A DNA stretch of 64,000 nt from Otatea glauca. Its lineage: Eukaryota > Streptophyta > Magnoliopsida > Poales > Poaceae. Positions 1 through 12,700 of the stretch are shown in pieces; the first letter of the stretch is position 1, and each line of letters starts with the position of its first letter. The position numbers and the translations under genes are program-made. Where the stretch lies: the NCBI GenBank assembly GCA_036346275.1, contig CM070713.1, forward strand, positions 56,415,567-56,479,566, given 5' to 3'. The notes below the pieces were generated by a model that was not told the origin of the DNA, did no database searches, and saw only the letters and a program-made list of their open reading frames with translations.

Positions 1-690
1 AGACGCACCGGCGTTCATCGCTTACGCGAGACGTGGCACAATCTCGCCCCTTCACGAGATCCGACGGTTACGAAGCTTCCACACGACAATGGCGGTGCGG
101 CGGCGCAACTTCACCGGACTTGGGGCGATGGCCTCGACGACGGCGTTCCGGCGACAAAACGCCGCTACTGCTTCACGGGTCCGACGCGTTGAGGTACGGG
201 GATCTCCGATCTGGAACCGGCACGGCTCGAAACGGCGAAACGGCGGCGAAAAACGAAGCGAAGACCGCGGCGGGCTTCGCGACTCAGCGAGCTTCGCACG
301 GCAGCGGCGCGTCTCGACGTGCGAGGCTCGCGCACGGATGCGGCGCGGGGTGAGGATTTCAACGCCCGTGGCGGCGCCTTAAATAGCTGCACGGGAAGGC
401 GTGCAAGGCCCGGACTCCAAGGACGGCTCCGTGGCGACGGCGGACTCCGGCGGCGACTCGGAAAGGTGACGCGGCTTCATCCGGGGTGTCCACGCGTCGC
501 TCAACCAACGGCCCGGAGCGCTCGGCGACGCGGCGCAATCTCGGCCGTTGGATCTCGATCCAACGGTCAGCGGATTAGGTTTAGGGTTTCGGTTTCCAAA
601 TGGTGCATGGTGACTTGGGCGCCGCACGGTTCGTGGGCCGGCCAGGATCGCTTCATTCGCTTTTTAAAGAGTTTTCAATTAAAATAATTC
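1..690 (-). repeat. Truncated long LTR of the nested gypsy element
   Basis: This GC-rich stretch matches the inner part of the LTR at 9742-12823, roughly positions 11870-12547, including the shared block around the TAAATAGCTGCACGGG motif. In minus-strand orientation the first 276 bases or so of the LTR are missing. At 690/691 the sequence jumps directly into leader/gag-proximal sequence of the same family. It is best read as the remnant 3' LTR of the nested element whose 5' LTR is at 2173-5307. The several ORFs across it are by-products of GC content. Confidence 0.8.
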
Positions 691-1516
691 GGCCGAGAAT
701 GTTGGCGGTCGGGTCCTCATGAAGTCGACAACTTGGAGTAAGGACGAGGCCCGCCATTGTTGTTACGCCGGCGGGTTGTTGATCGCGACCATATTGGTCA
801 TCTGTTTGCATCATAGTCCGCATCAACCGAGTTTGCGCAGCGAGAAAAGCTCCCAAGTTCTCGCATATCCACCGGGCGGTGCTTGCTGCGGTGGTACTCC
901 TTCATTGGGATTGTTGCTGGCGTAGACCACTTCCGAAGCCCCATTGTTCTTCGCGAGTGTTCACCATCCGCTTGATTGCTTCTTGGGTTAGGAAAGATAG
1001 ATGTAGCATAGATAAGATGCAAGAATTTCTAAGGCGGAAACAGGTTAAACCCAACTTAAATAATCTTTATTATTATTACTTGGTATGGTTGCTTACAATG
1101 CCTAAGGGCTTTGCAACACATCTTGCACACTCAACAAACAATTAAGAACCAACTAAACATGCAACTTTAACGTCTACTAAAAGGGTAAAGGCTAACTTAA
1201 AACGCGACTCAACACTCGAGTCTCAACACAACTCTAAGATCGACTCTCACTCATCCAAACACCACCTGCCGAGGCGATCCGGGCATACACTGGTGGGTGG
1301 GTGGCATGGGTGCGAACCTATCTGGTGACCCTCTGGGCTCCTCGGGCTCCCACTCACGCTCTTAGGGTCTTCTTCTTCTTCTTCTTGGCGACCTCATCCG
1401 GCTCCGGCGACTTGGTCCGCTATTTCTCGGCTACCGCAAGGCCTCCTCCACTTCATGATGACTCTGGGCTGCTGCGTCGCGGGTCTTTTGAAGCTCCCGC
1501 CTGCCCACTCAACGCC

Positions 1517-1915
1517 TCACACGCCGTCTCCAGCTCCTGCAGCGATGTCCTCAAGTGATCCTCCCGGCGGTGGCGAACTCAAGCAAGGGTGTCTGCGAGA
1601 GCACACTCTCCTTCCACGATCCGTCGACGCCGCACGCTTTCGCCTTTGTCGGGTGAAGTCGAAATACGGTGTTCTGGCTCGTAGGCGTAGTCGTGGCGAA
1701 TCCGTCGTGAGAGCAAGTCTAGCGACCTCTGAACTCCGCCTCGTAAGTGAACCTGCAGGCGGTGATGTGGATCGGTGCGGTGGTCTCGTCGCACTCTCGG
1801 CGAAGATGATCGGCTGCGTAAGAACCCCGATGCACACCGTTGACGTTCGATTGCTTCCTCGGTAGAGCGGACGATCAAAGCCTCCAATCACTTGAAGAAC
1901 TCTCCACGGCTCCAT
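1517..1915 (-). pseudogene. Leader ORF (orf0-like) of nested gypsy element, degraded
   Basis: An ORF starts MEPWRVL at 1915 and reads away from the LTR. The other copy has the same MEPWRVL start at about 9487-9495. Downstream, a frame encoding DHLRTSLQELETACEAL (about 1540-1490) matches DHMRDTTQELERVTQGV of the second copy, so one frame has been kept in two diverged copies. Some long-LTR rice gypsy elements (RIRE3/RIRE8, from memory) are reported to carry an extra ORF upstream of gag. Frameshifts break it here. Function unknown. Confidence 0.45.
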
Positions 1916-2157
1916 GGCATAGCCACCTGCCTTGACTCGAAGGATCGAAAGATCGGCATCTATTCAAAACAAAATTTTGAATAAGATCTCCACTCAAACT
2001 AACAACGAAAAGAAGGTAATTTAGCAAGGATGAGAGTAGGAGGATGAGATAAGCCAAGAGTTTCATATTAGTCAATTTCTTTGTTTTCTTTAGAAAATAA
2101 TTTTGGACACTCCTAAGAGATACCAACTACCTAGGGCCAAGACCTATAGTCGGTATG

Positions 2158-2168
2158 GCTCGATACCA
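2158..2168 (-). other. Primer binding site (initiator tRNA-Met-like)
   Basis: On the minus strand this reads TGGTATCGAGC, close to the plant retrotransposon primer site TGGTATCAGAGC complementary to initiator tRNA-Met but one base shorter. It lies four bases inside the LTR end (CCCGACA, at 2173). Confidence 0.65.
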
Positions 2169-2172
2169 CCTC

Positions 2173-5100
2173 TGTCGGGACCCGAATTTGCAAATCCGAC
2201 CCTCTGTGTATACCGCACTAGTCCAGATCACGCTAGTGCACACAGCTCAACATAGATGCTATCATAGTCACACACAATGAAATATAGCATAAACTTCATT
2301 AATTAATAATAACTGTTGTCTTACATGAATAATGCCTCACGTGGCTTAAAAGAGTATCAATGAGAAGCAAAAAATAGAATAAACGCATGGCGCTCGATTC
2401 GCCACGAAAACCGACGAGGCTCGGACCCTAAGCATTCGCATCCAAATAATCCTCATCCATGATAGCGAGATTCTTCCTCTTCTCGAAGTTGTTGTTGATG
2501 GGGTGAGTACATAAAGCACTCAACAAGTTGTGCAAAATAATGCAAGTCTAATATTCTATATGTTTGGCTTAATCCAAAGGAATGGCTAGTAAGGGTATTT
2601 TTGCAATAAAGCGACATTTAACAAGAATACAATAAATAGATTGAAAGCGATAAAAACAAATACATAATTAATAAATTCAAGATTTCAAATACACCAAGTT
2701 TCCAATCCTAAATTAATTTTCCACTTTCCATGGCACCTTGCCATCCCAACAAGTTTTTGTTTAACAAAGTCTAACCCTTAATCTGTAATTCCGAGCATTG
2801 CCCAATACCGTGAGCACGGCTATTCAATAGATTGTACACTCTGCAGAGGTTATGCACTTTACCCACACGATACAACCAAACACCACCAAGGCGAGTGATC
2901 ATAACAAAGCCTTTACAATGCTACACCTAGACCCAAGATCGCTCGCTAAGGTTTCAACATCAAGGGTTAAACCACCACAACAGGCCCCCTCTTGCGCCAT
3001 GTGAGTTAAACCGTAACCGGGACTCACTATTCACCACGACAAGATCAAATCTAGGTTTCACAAATTATTCAAATAAGGTTGTCCCATTCCGATATGTGGT
3101 TGCAAGAGAGACTCAGTCAAAGGCTTGCAAGGTTAAGTCCTTAAGGTGATTAAGGCAAGACTTCCACATACCACCAAACTCGCCCACCTTGGCACACCGC
3201 CTTGCCACTTGCCTCAATCTAAAATCATTACCACCCCAGCTTGATTACCAAGCACCACATGCCATCAACATTTCAATCCCGATGTGTGACCTCCTCGCCA
3301 CGACAACTTGATATCATTGTGTGACAACACATGACACACCAATTCATAAACATTGTTCCATATTCCATTAGTCAAGATTAAGTATCGACATTCGGACACA
3401 TGTGATGACGTGGCATGGCTAAGCAATCTATGACGATCTAACTAGCCCATGTTGATTATCAACTATAATTCCACATCCTAGGGTGACAAATAGATCATGG
3501 CATATAATTGACAAGGTATGGTTTAATTCAAATAGGCATATTATCTAATTCCCAGATTAATTGAAATCATTTATACACATAAAATATCATGCATAAAGTT
3601 TAAAAGACAAAATAGTAATTTGGTGAAAATTAGGTGCAACATGATCAAAGCACAACTTGCCTTGGAGTAGGTGCTGGTCTTGATCTGAGCTTGGGTCTTG
3701 GAGCGACGAATCTTCTTCCTGATCACCGAGCGGTTCAACGCCTACGCTAAACGATGCCAAAATAGCAAATAAACACCAAACCAGAGAGCAACCAAACTCC
3801 AAAAATAAAATAAAATTCACCAATAAATAGATCTTGATTTTACAAATTTTTAGAAATTTGAAACACTCAAATCCGAGTTAAAATGCAAAAGATATAGCCT
3901 TTTGAAGTTTGAATAACATCAAAATACGTAAAATAGAATTTCGATTTTTCTCAATTATTTTTCTATTGGAAAAGATTTTATTGCGCAACGGCGACGCCAG
4001 CCACGACTCGACCAATCAGCGCCGACACGTCGCTCGTCCATGGACTCGGTCCACGTAACCGCCGGTCCACACGTGGGCGCGGCCCACGGCGCCGCACCAC
4101 GCGCGCCGACACGCGGCCAGCGCATCGATTAGGCGCGACGCCGCCCGCGCGCCGATGCTCGACACGCGCGCGCATCCGCACGACGATCCGACGGCTAACG
4201 CTCTCGCACACGCGCGCGATCTCACCCGAACAACCCCGATCCAACGGTCACGCTTACCCGAAGCCGCTTTGCGCAGACGGCGACGTGGCTCGATCCGATG
4301 GTCCGCCGAGATCCGACGGCCGTCGGCGGTTCAGGCACGGCGATGTCGCGCGGCGCCGAGTTCCCGAGACGAGGACGACGACGACCAGACGGCGCTCGGC
4401 TCTGCCGGCGACGAAGAGGTAGTGCTCCGGTGCGGCTCGGCGTGGCGAACCAGCTCGAACCCACACGCCGAACGGCGGCTTGACGACGGCGAACGGCGAA
4501 AACGAGCGGCGGCGCTAGAAAACTACGGCGAGCTCTCGGGGCTAAACGGCGGTGACTCAACGGCGAAGGCTAGCATCAAGGATGCGCTGCGGGATGAGGA
4601 ACCTCGGTGTGCGGGCTGCGGCTTTTATAGCCTCGGCATGCGCGCTAAAACGGCAACCCTAAATCACGCGGCGGCGACGGCAGCGGCGACGGATTCGAAA
4701 ACCGAATCGAGACGAGGCGGACGGCCGTCCGACGGTAACGAGCGGCGAGATTAGATCCGGCGATACGATCCGATCCGCTCTTTCCAAAATCAACGGCGAG
4801 ATCTAAACTTACCAAAACAACGCGAAACGATCCCGACCGCCGATCTCAATCCAACGGCCAAGGCGCTAGGGTTTCGCGAAGGAGACACCGTCCGATCTTC
4901 ATCCAACGGCCACGCCACGAGGCGTAGCCGGCTAGCCGTGATCGGGCCGCACGTCGATGGGCAAGCTACGCATAATCTTGGGCTTCGCCCGATCGTTCAC
5001 TCGATTTTCAAAAGCTTTTTGATTTAAAATAATTCCCGAAATTAGATTAATCTACTTTAAGCAATTAAAATATCAGGAAAAATCCCAGAAAATTCTCATA

Positions 5101-5307
5101 AATACTTTGAGACATTCTGAGCACAAATAAAATATTTTTGGTAAAACTTTATATTAACTTTATCTATATATATTTAGTTTTCACAAAAGGTTCAATATAC
5201 TTAATTAAATTCAATTCAATTAATTTCTGGAAAAAAATCCAATAAATTCAGAAAATCACCAAAAAGCATATGAGCGAAATTATAAGCCAAATTTTTGGGA
5301 TGTTACA
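2173..5307 (-). repeat. 5' LTR of nested gypsy element (3,135 bp)
   Basis: In minus-strand orientation it begins TGTAACATCCC (5307) and ends GGGTCCCGACA (2173), giving the TG...CA ends of an LTR. It is similar along its length to 9742-12823. It is followed by a primer binding site and leader, so it is a 5' LTR. Its first base abuts codons of an integrase zinc finger at 5308, which shows that it inserted into another gypsy element. The LTR holds both AT-rich and very GC-rich blocks; no gene is seen in it. Confidence 0.85.
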
Positions 5308-7552
5308 CCTTTACTCTCTGACATACGTCGCATAATGCAACATGCTCAGCCACTTCACGCTTCATATTTGGCCACCAGAATCTCTCTTTCAAATCTTGGT
5401 ACATCTTAGCGCTTCCTGGATGAATCGAGTACTTTGAATCATGAGCTTCTTCAAGAATCAATTGTTTCAACTCCTTTTTATCCGGTACACAAATTGGCCT
5501 TTGAAGAACATGGTCCCTTGCTCATCCAGAGTAAAATCTAAGGCTAGGCCTTCTTCCTTTTTAGCCTTGATTTTAGAAATTTTATCGTCATCTTTCTGGC
5601 CTTCTCTAACGATCTTCCAATGTTGGCTTTACTTCAAGTCACTACCATTCCTTGAACGACTTCCAATCTTAACTTCAAACTCCTTGCATAATTCCTGTTG
5701 ATCCTCCATTGACAATGTATTCGCGCTATGGCTCTTTCGACTCGAGCATCCGCCACCACATTGGCTTTTCCAGGTGATAATGGATTCCCACATTATAATC
5801 CTTAATTAGCTCCACCATCTTGACTTGCCTCATATTCAGTCGCACTGAGTGAATATGTATTTGGACTCTTATGGTCCGTATATATCTCACATCTATTTCC
5901 TATGAGATAATGACGCCATATCTTTAAAGCATGCACCACGGCTAATTCCAAATCATGCGTTGGATAATTCACTTCATGTGGTCTTAATTGTCTCGACGCA
6001 TAAGCAACGACTTTGCCTTCTTGCATTAACACGCATCCCGTGCCTTGCTTGAAGCATCGCGATAAATGTCAAATCCATTACGCACATCCGCAACACTAAT
6101 ACGGGTGTTGTTAGCGTTTCTTCAATTCCATAAAACTTTGCTCGCACTCTGGCGTCCATGCAAACTTCTTTTCTTTCTTCAACAAGCGTGTCAAGGGTTT
6201 AGCAATTGTTGAGAATCCCTCTATGAACCGACGGTAATATCCGCCATTCGAAAAACTACGAATCGAGTAATGCAGACTTGGTGGCTCCCAATGCAACACT
6301 GCATCCACTTTTTGGATCAATCATGACTCCTTTGGTAGTCATTACATGACCCAAGAATTCGACTTTCTCCTTCCGAATTCACACTTGCTAAACTTTGCAT
6401 ATAGTGATGCTCGCACTGCCTAAAACCATCCTTAGATGTTCTGCATGCTCTTCTTCGGTCTTTGAGTAAACCAAAATATCGTCTATGAAGACCACAACGA
6501 ACTTATCCAAGTAATCCATGAAAACCTTATTCATCATGTTCATGAAATACGCTGGGGCATTAGTCAATCCAAATGACATGACCGTGAACTCATAATGTCC
6601 ATATCGCGTAGAAAACGCGGTCTTAGGTATATCCTCCGCTCGGATCTTCAATCGATGGTATCCTCGAACGAAGATCTATCTTGGAAAACTCCGGCTCCTC
6701 TTAATCGATCAAATAAGTCATCGATCACGGGCAACGGATACTTATTCTTGATCGTTACTTCATTAAGTGCACGATAATCAATGCACATTCTAAGACTTCC
6801 ATCCTTCTTGCGAACAAACAAAACCGGGGCTCCCCGGTGATGAACTTGGTCTAATGAAACCTTTTCTTGCGGTTCCTCAATCGCTTCTTCATTTCCACTA
6901 ACTCGCTTGTAGGCATCCGATATGGTCTCTTTGATATCGGTCTTTGTACGGCGCTAACTCGATAATGAACTTCGATATCACGGTCGGTGGCAATCCCGCA
7001 AATCTTCCGAAACACATCCGGTATTCCTCGCCACCGCACATCTTCCATGCTGATGGCTTTCACGCTGTTGACCACTAACTGCCCATCTCGAACTGCGGTC
7101 GCTTGAAACTCTACTTTCTTGCCACTAGGGCCTTCCAAAGTCACGATCCTTCGGCCACAGTCCAAAACGGCCTTATGCTTAGACAGCCAATCCATTCCAA
7201 GGATGACGTCTAGGGATTGCGCATCTATCAAGATAAGATTCGCTAGGAATTCTATCCCATCCATAAGCAACTTAGCTCCCAAACACCCAAGGCTAGATCT
7301 AAGCTCAGATCCTGGGGCTTGGACTAAGAGCACACACTTAAGATTCACCACTTTAAATCCATTCTTGGTTGCAAAACTTTGAGACACAAACGAATGCGAA
7401 GCTCCAGAATCAAACAAAACTGTAGCAGGTACTGAGTTGACCAGGAACTTACCCAGTACGACGTCTGTTGCCTCTTGAGCTCCATCAGCGGTGATGTGGT
7501 TGATCCTTCCACGCCTTTGTTGATTGCGGCGTTGCTCGGCAACTTGGTGCAC
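5308..7552 (-). pseudogene. gypsy pol: protease, RT, RNase H, start of integrase
   Basis: The protease core LFDSGASHSFVS is at about 7415-7380. Reverse transcriptase follows with KRPYRMPTSEL (about 6930), a frameshift, then FTVMSFGLTNAP and the catalytic FIDDILVYSK near 6500-6460. The RT/RNase H connection YYRRFIEGFS is near 6240-6215, and RNase H residues including IYTDHKS are near 5885-5865. A stretch close to 5500-5310 encodes the integrase HHCC zinc finger (HDSKYSIHPG, then CDVCQRVK). It stops at the nested LTR. Several frameshifts and internal losses make it non-functional. The RNase H is the usual gypsy type, unlike the Tat elements in this window. Confidence 0.85.
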
Positions 7553-7624
7553 GATTTCCCGATCTTTGGTGCTTTAGCGGGTGTTGTTCCCAGGTTGAAA
7601 CGAACTGGCGTGATGCCTACCTTT

Positions 7625-8384
7625 TGTGGACACCTATTGGAAAAGTGCCCTGGCTCGTTGCAAGTATAGCATCTCTTCACCGCGATTCTTTGATTTCCTC
7701 TGGTGCATTGTTGCCTGTCTTTGGTGTCTGAAAGCTCTGATTGGCAGGGCGAGGTGCAGGGGTTGATGTCTTGTTTCCAGCTAGTGGTTGGAATCTAGCA
7801 AATTGCTGTGGTGACATCCTCAAACGTAGATGGTTTGGACGTCCACCCTGATTATTCATCAAGCGCTTACGGTTTTCACCTAGCTCTTTGCGCTTATCTT
7901 CTAGGATCAAAGCCTTATTTACCAGCTCCTGAAAATCTGGGAAATTGTGGGTAATCAGTCCCACCTGTAGTCCTGAGTTCAATCCCTTCATGAAACGAGA
8001 CTGTCTGGCTTTATCTGTCGCTACGTCTTCAGGGGCATAGCGAGCTAACTGAGTAAATTTGTTCAAGTATTCGGCCACTGGTTGGCCTCCTTGCTTCAAA
8101 GCTCTGAACTCCTCCTTCTTAAGATCCATCATTCCCTCAGGACATGGTATCGCGGAAAGCATTAGTAAACTCCTCCTGTGTTATCTCTGTGGGGCTCCAT
8201 GAGCGGCACATGAGTTCTCCCACCACTCTGCGGCGGTCCTTCCAGTTGATGAGAGCGTAAAGCACCTTCTCATTTCCTTCACATTTGTGTGATGTGCGGC
8301 TTTTTCTCAATTGTCCTAAGCGGTCATCGACTTCCAAAGGATTCACATTTCGAAAAAGTTGGTGGCCTAGTCCTCATAAAATCG
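7625..8384 (-). pseudogene. gypsy gag (capsid and zinc knuckle)
   Basis: The capsid-like part includes QEEFTNAFRDT, VAEYLNKFTQLARYAP and KARQSRFMKGLN (about 8190-7960). This matches the Retrotrans_gag pattern of plant gypsy elements. A CCHC zinc knuckle, CYTCNEPGHFSNRC, follows at 7671-7630. Gag would coat the element RNA in virus-like particles. At least two frameshifts separate the N-terminal part (8346-8137), the capsid ORF (8162-7677) and the zinc knuckle ORF, so it is not translatable as one protein. Confidence 0.85.
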
Positions 8385-8901
8385 ATAGCTTTGACATAGG
8401 TCGAGGTCCACCATGATTGTTTTGAGTTGCGGGGTTGTTGTGATTTTCTTTGCATTGGTCATCTCTTGCATCTGCTTTGCATCATTATGCGTGATCGCTT
8501 GAGTCTGTCTTTGCCGAAATGCTCCTAGATTCTGCATGTCTCTGCCGGTGGTTGAGGGCCTCCATCATTGGGATTGTCATTCGACGCAGATCCACTTCTG
8601 AAGCACCGTTGTTTCGAGTATTCACCATCGATGATTGCCTCTTAGGTTAGGAAAGGTAGATGTAGCATAGATAAGAAGTAAGAATTTCTAAAGCGGGAGA
8701 TATGTTATACCCAAACTGAACAATTCTTTATTTAACTTGGTATGATTGCTTATTTAAGCCTACAAGCTTTGCAACACATAATGCACACTCGAAGAATACA
8801 AAGAAGCAAACTAAACACGAAACCTTAACGTCAACTAAAAGGTAAAGACTAACTTAAAGACGTGACTCACACTCGAGTCTCAACACGGCTCAAGGTGACA
8901 C

Positions 8902-9495
8902 TCACTCATCCACCACCACTGGTGAGGTGACCTGTACAGATACACCGGTGGATGGCGGGCATCGGGCGAACCTATCACGGTGACCTACTACTAGATCCTC
9001 TGCAACAACGGGGTCTGCACTCCCCTCTGGCTCCCACTCTCGCTCCTCTAGATCCTCCTCGGACTCCTCGGCTGGCTCCTGAACTCCCTGAGTCACGCGC
9101 TCCAGCTCCTGGGTAGTATCTCTCATGTGATCCTCCTGGGCAAGGGCGAACTCTGCAAGGTGCGTCGCAGTAGCACACTCGCTCCCCTCGATCCGTCGTC
9201 TTCGGCACGCTTGAGGCGTCAGGTGAAGTCGGAACACTGAGTCGTGAAGCTCGTCGGCGTAGTCGCGGCGGACACGGCGAAGAGCAAGTCGAGCAACCTC
9301 CCGAATTGCAACTTCATACGAGAACCTTACGCGGAGATGTTGATTGGCTCGCTAGCTTCCTCATTCCCCGTAGATGATCAACTTGCAAATGAAACCTCGG
9401 TGTACACCGCTCAGCGCCCACCGCCTCCTCGGTAAAGCGGACGGTAGAAGCCTCCAGCGTCGAAGAACTCTCCACGGCTCCATGGCGTAGCCGCA
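8902..9495 (-). pseudogene. Leader ORF (orf0-like), frameshifted
   Basis: A start MEPWRVL lies near 9490. After frameshifts, an acidic frame from 9237 to 8902 includes EFALAQEDHMRDTTQELERV and a glutamate-rich run ending in VVVDE before a stop. The helical DHMRDTTQELERV stretch is shared with the copy at about 1540-1490. It has no relation to gag or pol that I can recognise. Confidence 0.45.
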
Positions 9496-9726
9496 CCGAC
9501 TCCTCAAAGGTCGAACGATCGGCATCTGCTCCACAAAACTTTGAAATAAGTTCTCCACCCAAAGCGGCAAGTAAGACTGCAGTAAATTTAGCAAAGGCAA
9601 GGCGTAGAGAATGAGATGAGTCAAGAGTGTTTTATTAATCAAATTTAGATTTTCTTTTAGAAAATAGTTTTGGACTCTCACAAGACACCTCCATACTATC
9701 TAGGGCCAAAACCTACAACAAGGTAT

Positions 9727-9737
9727 GCTCGATACCA
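9727..9737 (-). other. Primer binding site (initiator tRNA-Met-like)
   Basis: The minus strand reads TGGTATCGAGC, identical to the site at 2158-2168, and it lies just inside the LTR boundary at 9742. Shared by both copies, the one-base difference from the canonical site is probably a family trait. Confidence 0.65.
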
Positions 9738-9741
9738 CCTC

Positions 9742-12700
9742 AGAAGGACCGAATCCATCGATTCAACCCACCGTGTTTACCGCACTATTCCTGTGATCAA
9801 CGCTAGTGCACACAGCTCAACATTGGTACATATCACATCATACTCAGCGATAATAGAATAATAGTTCATTCATTGATATAACTAAAGGTATGATCTTATG
9901 ACCAATCTTACATTATTAAGCCACGCAGGCAAGGCCAAAATATAACTAATGATTAAGCGTGGAAAGTAGAAACGTAGATAGCTCATCGATTCACCACAGG
10001 CAACCAACAAGGCTCGGACCCTAATGACTCGTGTCTTCTTGGACCTCATCTTCCAACACAGTGTAGATTCTTCAACTGTTGATTATTGTTGTTTGGCAAG
10101 GGTGAGTACTTAAAGCACTCAACAAGTTGTGCATGTAATGCAATTCTATGTATCTATATGTAAGGCTTATTCCAATGGATAGGCTATCATGGCTATTTTG
10201 CAATAAGCAAGATTTATGAACAAATACAATAAATAGATTGTAAAGAATGTAAAACAAATAACAATAGTAAATAAATTCAGATTTCTCAAGTAAACCAAGT
10301 TTCCAATCCTAAATCAAGTTCCAATCTTCCATATGGCAATCCCGCCATCCCAACCAAGTTGTCCAATTAATTAAGCTAACCCTTAATCAGAATTCCGAGC
10401 ATTGCTCAATACATGAGCACGGCTATCCAATAGTTTCACACTCTGCAGAGGTTATGCACTTTACCCACGTGATACAACCAAACACCACAAAGGCGAGAGA
10501 TTATAACAAAGCCTTTACAATGCTCTATCTTAATCCGTACTACCCGCTAAGGTTTCAACATCTGGCGGTCATGAAAACCACATCCAGGGCCCCCTCTTGC
10601 GCCATGTGAATTACACCTCGACCGGAACTCACACCACCATGATAGTATCAACATTAAGACATTGCAAATTACTTAGCTAGGTGGCCCATACGGACATGTG
10701 GTTGCATGATTGACTCAGTCAAAGGCTTGCAAGGTTAAGTCCTTAGTGTGATCAAGGCAAGACTTCCACATACCATCGCCCATCGGGCCCACCTTGCCTC
10801 CTCGCCTTGCCACTTGCCCCAATCTAAGTGATTATCACCCAGTTGATTACCAAGCACCACGTGCCATCAACAATTCAACATCGTTATGTGACATGACTCG
10901 CCACAACAACTCAATCTCATCGTGTGATCCCACATGACACACAAGTTCATAACATTGTTCCATATTCCATTAATCAAGATTAATTATCAATGGTGATGAC
11001 ACATGTGATGACGTGGCATGGCTAAGCAACTAATCTGAACTAAACCTCCAATGTTGATTATAATTATTAACCAACTATATTAAACCAATCTAGGGTGACA
11101 ATGGATCATGGCATACAATGACAAGGTAGGGTATAGATCAATCTGGTATTTTAGCTAAGCCCAAACTAATTTGAAACAATTGTATAATTGAATTATATGC
11201 AATAGTGTAAATCAAACATAGCAATTTTACAACATGGGTTCAACATGATCAAAGCACAACTTGCCTTGGAATAGGTCCTGATCTTGATCTGAAGTTTGCT
11301 CTTGAGTTGCTTGGATCTTCCTCCAAGCGTCGCACAATTCAACGTCTACGCTGCACTCAAAGAGAAAAGCAAATAAACAACAAAACAGAGAGCAATTGAA
11401 CTCCAAAATCAAATAAAATTCACCATTAAATAGATCTCAATTTTACAAATTTTTAGAAACTGGAATCACTCAAATCTGAGTTACGATGCAAAAGATATAG
11501 CCTTTTGAAGTTTGAAATAAATCATCAAATCGAAAATACGAAATTAACAGATTTATTTTTATTCTGAAAACAAATTATTGCGTCAGCATGACGTCACGCT
11601 GACGTCAGCGCTGGACCGAACCAATCGGGTGGCGACACGCGTCTCGGGCGTATGGACCCGGTCCACACGACCGCTACCAGCTTACTTGACTCGGCTCACG
11701 GCGCCTCGGCACCGGCCAGCGCCGGCACACGGCGGCGCCCGATTTGCCCACCTGCGCGGCGGAATCCCACCGCACAGATCACATCTAACGGCCACCGATC
11801 TCACCCCACGTGGCAGCACGACAACCGCTGGATTTAGATCTAACGGCCAGCACGTACCCGAGGCGTTCACTGTTTACGCGGAGACGTGGCACAATCTCGC
11901 CCCTTCACGAGAGATCCGACGGTTCTGGAAGCTTCCACACGACAATGGCGGTGCGGCGGTGCAACTTCACCGGACTTGGGGACGATGGCCTCGACGACGG
12001 CGTTCGGCGACAAAAACGCGCTCTCGCTTCACGGTCCGACGCGTTGAGGTACGGATCTCCGATCCGGGAACCGCGACGGCTCGAAACGGCGAAACGGCGG
12101 CGGAAAACAGACGAAGACCGCGGCGGGGCTTCGGCGACTCCGGCGAGCTCGCACGGGCAGGCGAAGGCGTCTCGACGTGCGGGAACTGGCAGACGGATGC
12201 GGCGCGGGGTGAGGATTTCAACGCCCGTGGCGGCGCCTTAAATAGCTGCACGGGAAGGCGTGCAAGGCCCGGACTCCAAGGACGGCTCCGTGGCGACGGC
12301 GGACTCCGGCGGCGACTCGGAAAGGTGACGCGGCTTCATCCGGGGTGTCCACGCGTCGCTCAACCAACGGCCGGGCCTCGGCGGCGCGGCGCAATCTCGG
12401 CCGTTGGATCTCGATCCAGCGATCGTGGATTAGGTTTAGGGTTTCGGTTTCAAATGGGCTGCATGGTGACTTGGACCGCACGGTTCGTGGCCCGCCCAAG
12501 ATCGCTTCAACTCAACTTTTAAAAGAGTTTTTCAATTAAAATAATTCCAGAAATTCATTTAATTTGCTTTAGGCAATAAAATAATCAGGAAAAATCCAAG
12601 AAAAATCTCAAAAATACTTTGAGACATTCTGGACTCAAATAAAATATTTTTGCCAAAACTTTATTTTAACTTTGCATAGATTTAAATAAATTTGCATAAA

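Larger units (their letters stand above)
691..2172 (-). mobile_element. Leader region of nested gypsy element (gag-pol deleted)
   Basis: The segment is colinear with 8357-9741, the region between gag and 5' LTR of the neighbouring copy. It contains the primer binding site next to the LTR, a leader ORF beginning MEPWRVL (from 1915 on the minus strand) and the first part of gag near 700-760. The rest of gag and all of pol are absent because the sequence fuses to an LTR at 690. The element is therefore a short non-coding derivative of the 12.8-kb neighbour. Confidence 0.75.
8385..9741 (-). mobile_element. Leader between 5' LTR and gag
   Basis: This 1.36-kb leader is colinear with 691-2172. It holds the primer binding site at 9727-9737 and a leader ORF. 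No other coding sequence is recognised. Confidence 0.7.

Noticed and set aside
1..690. Overlapping GC-rich ORFs with Arg/Ala-rich products
   Set aside because: The same DNA is part of the LTR at 9742-12823, where the frames are not conserved.
4155..4754. 199-residue plus-strand ORF
   Set aside because: Arg-rich product of the GC-rich block in the 3.1-kb LTR; not conserved in the sister LTR.
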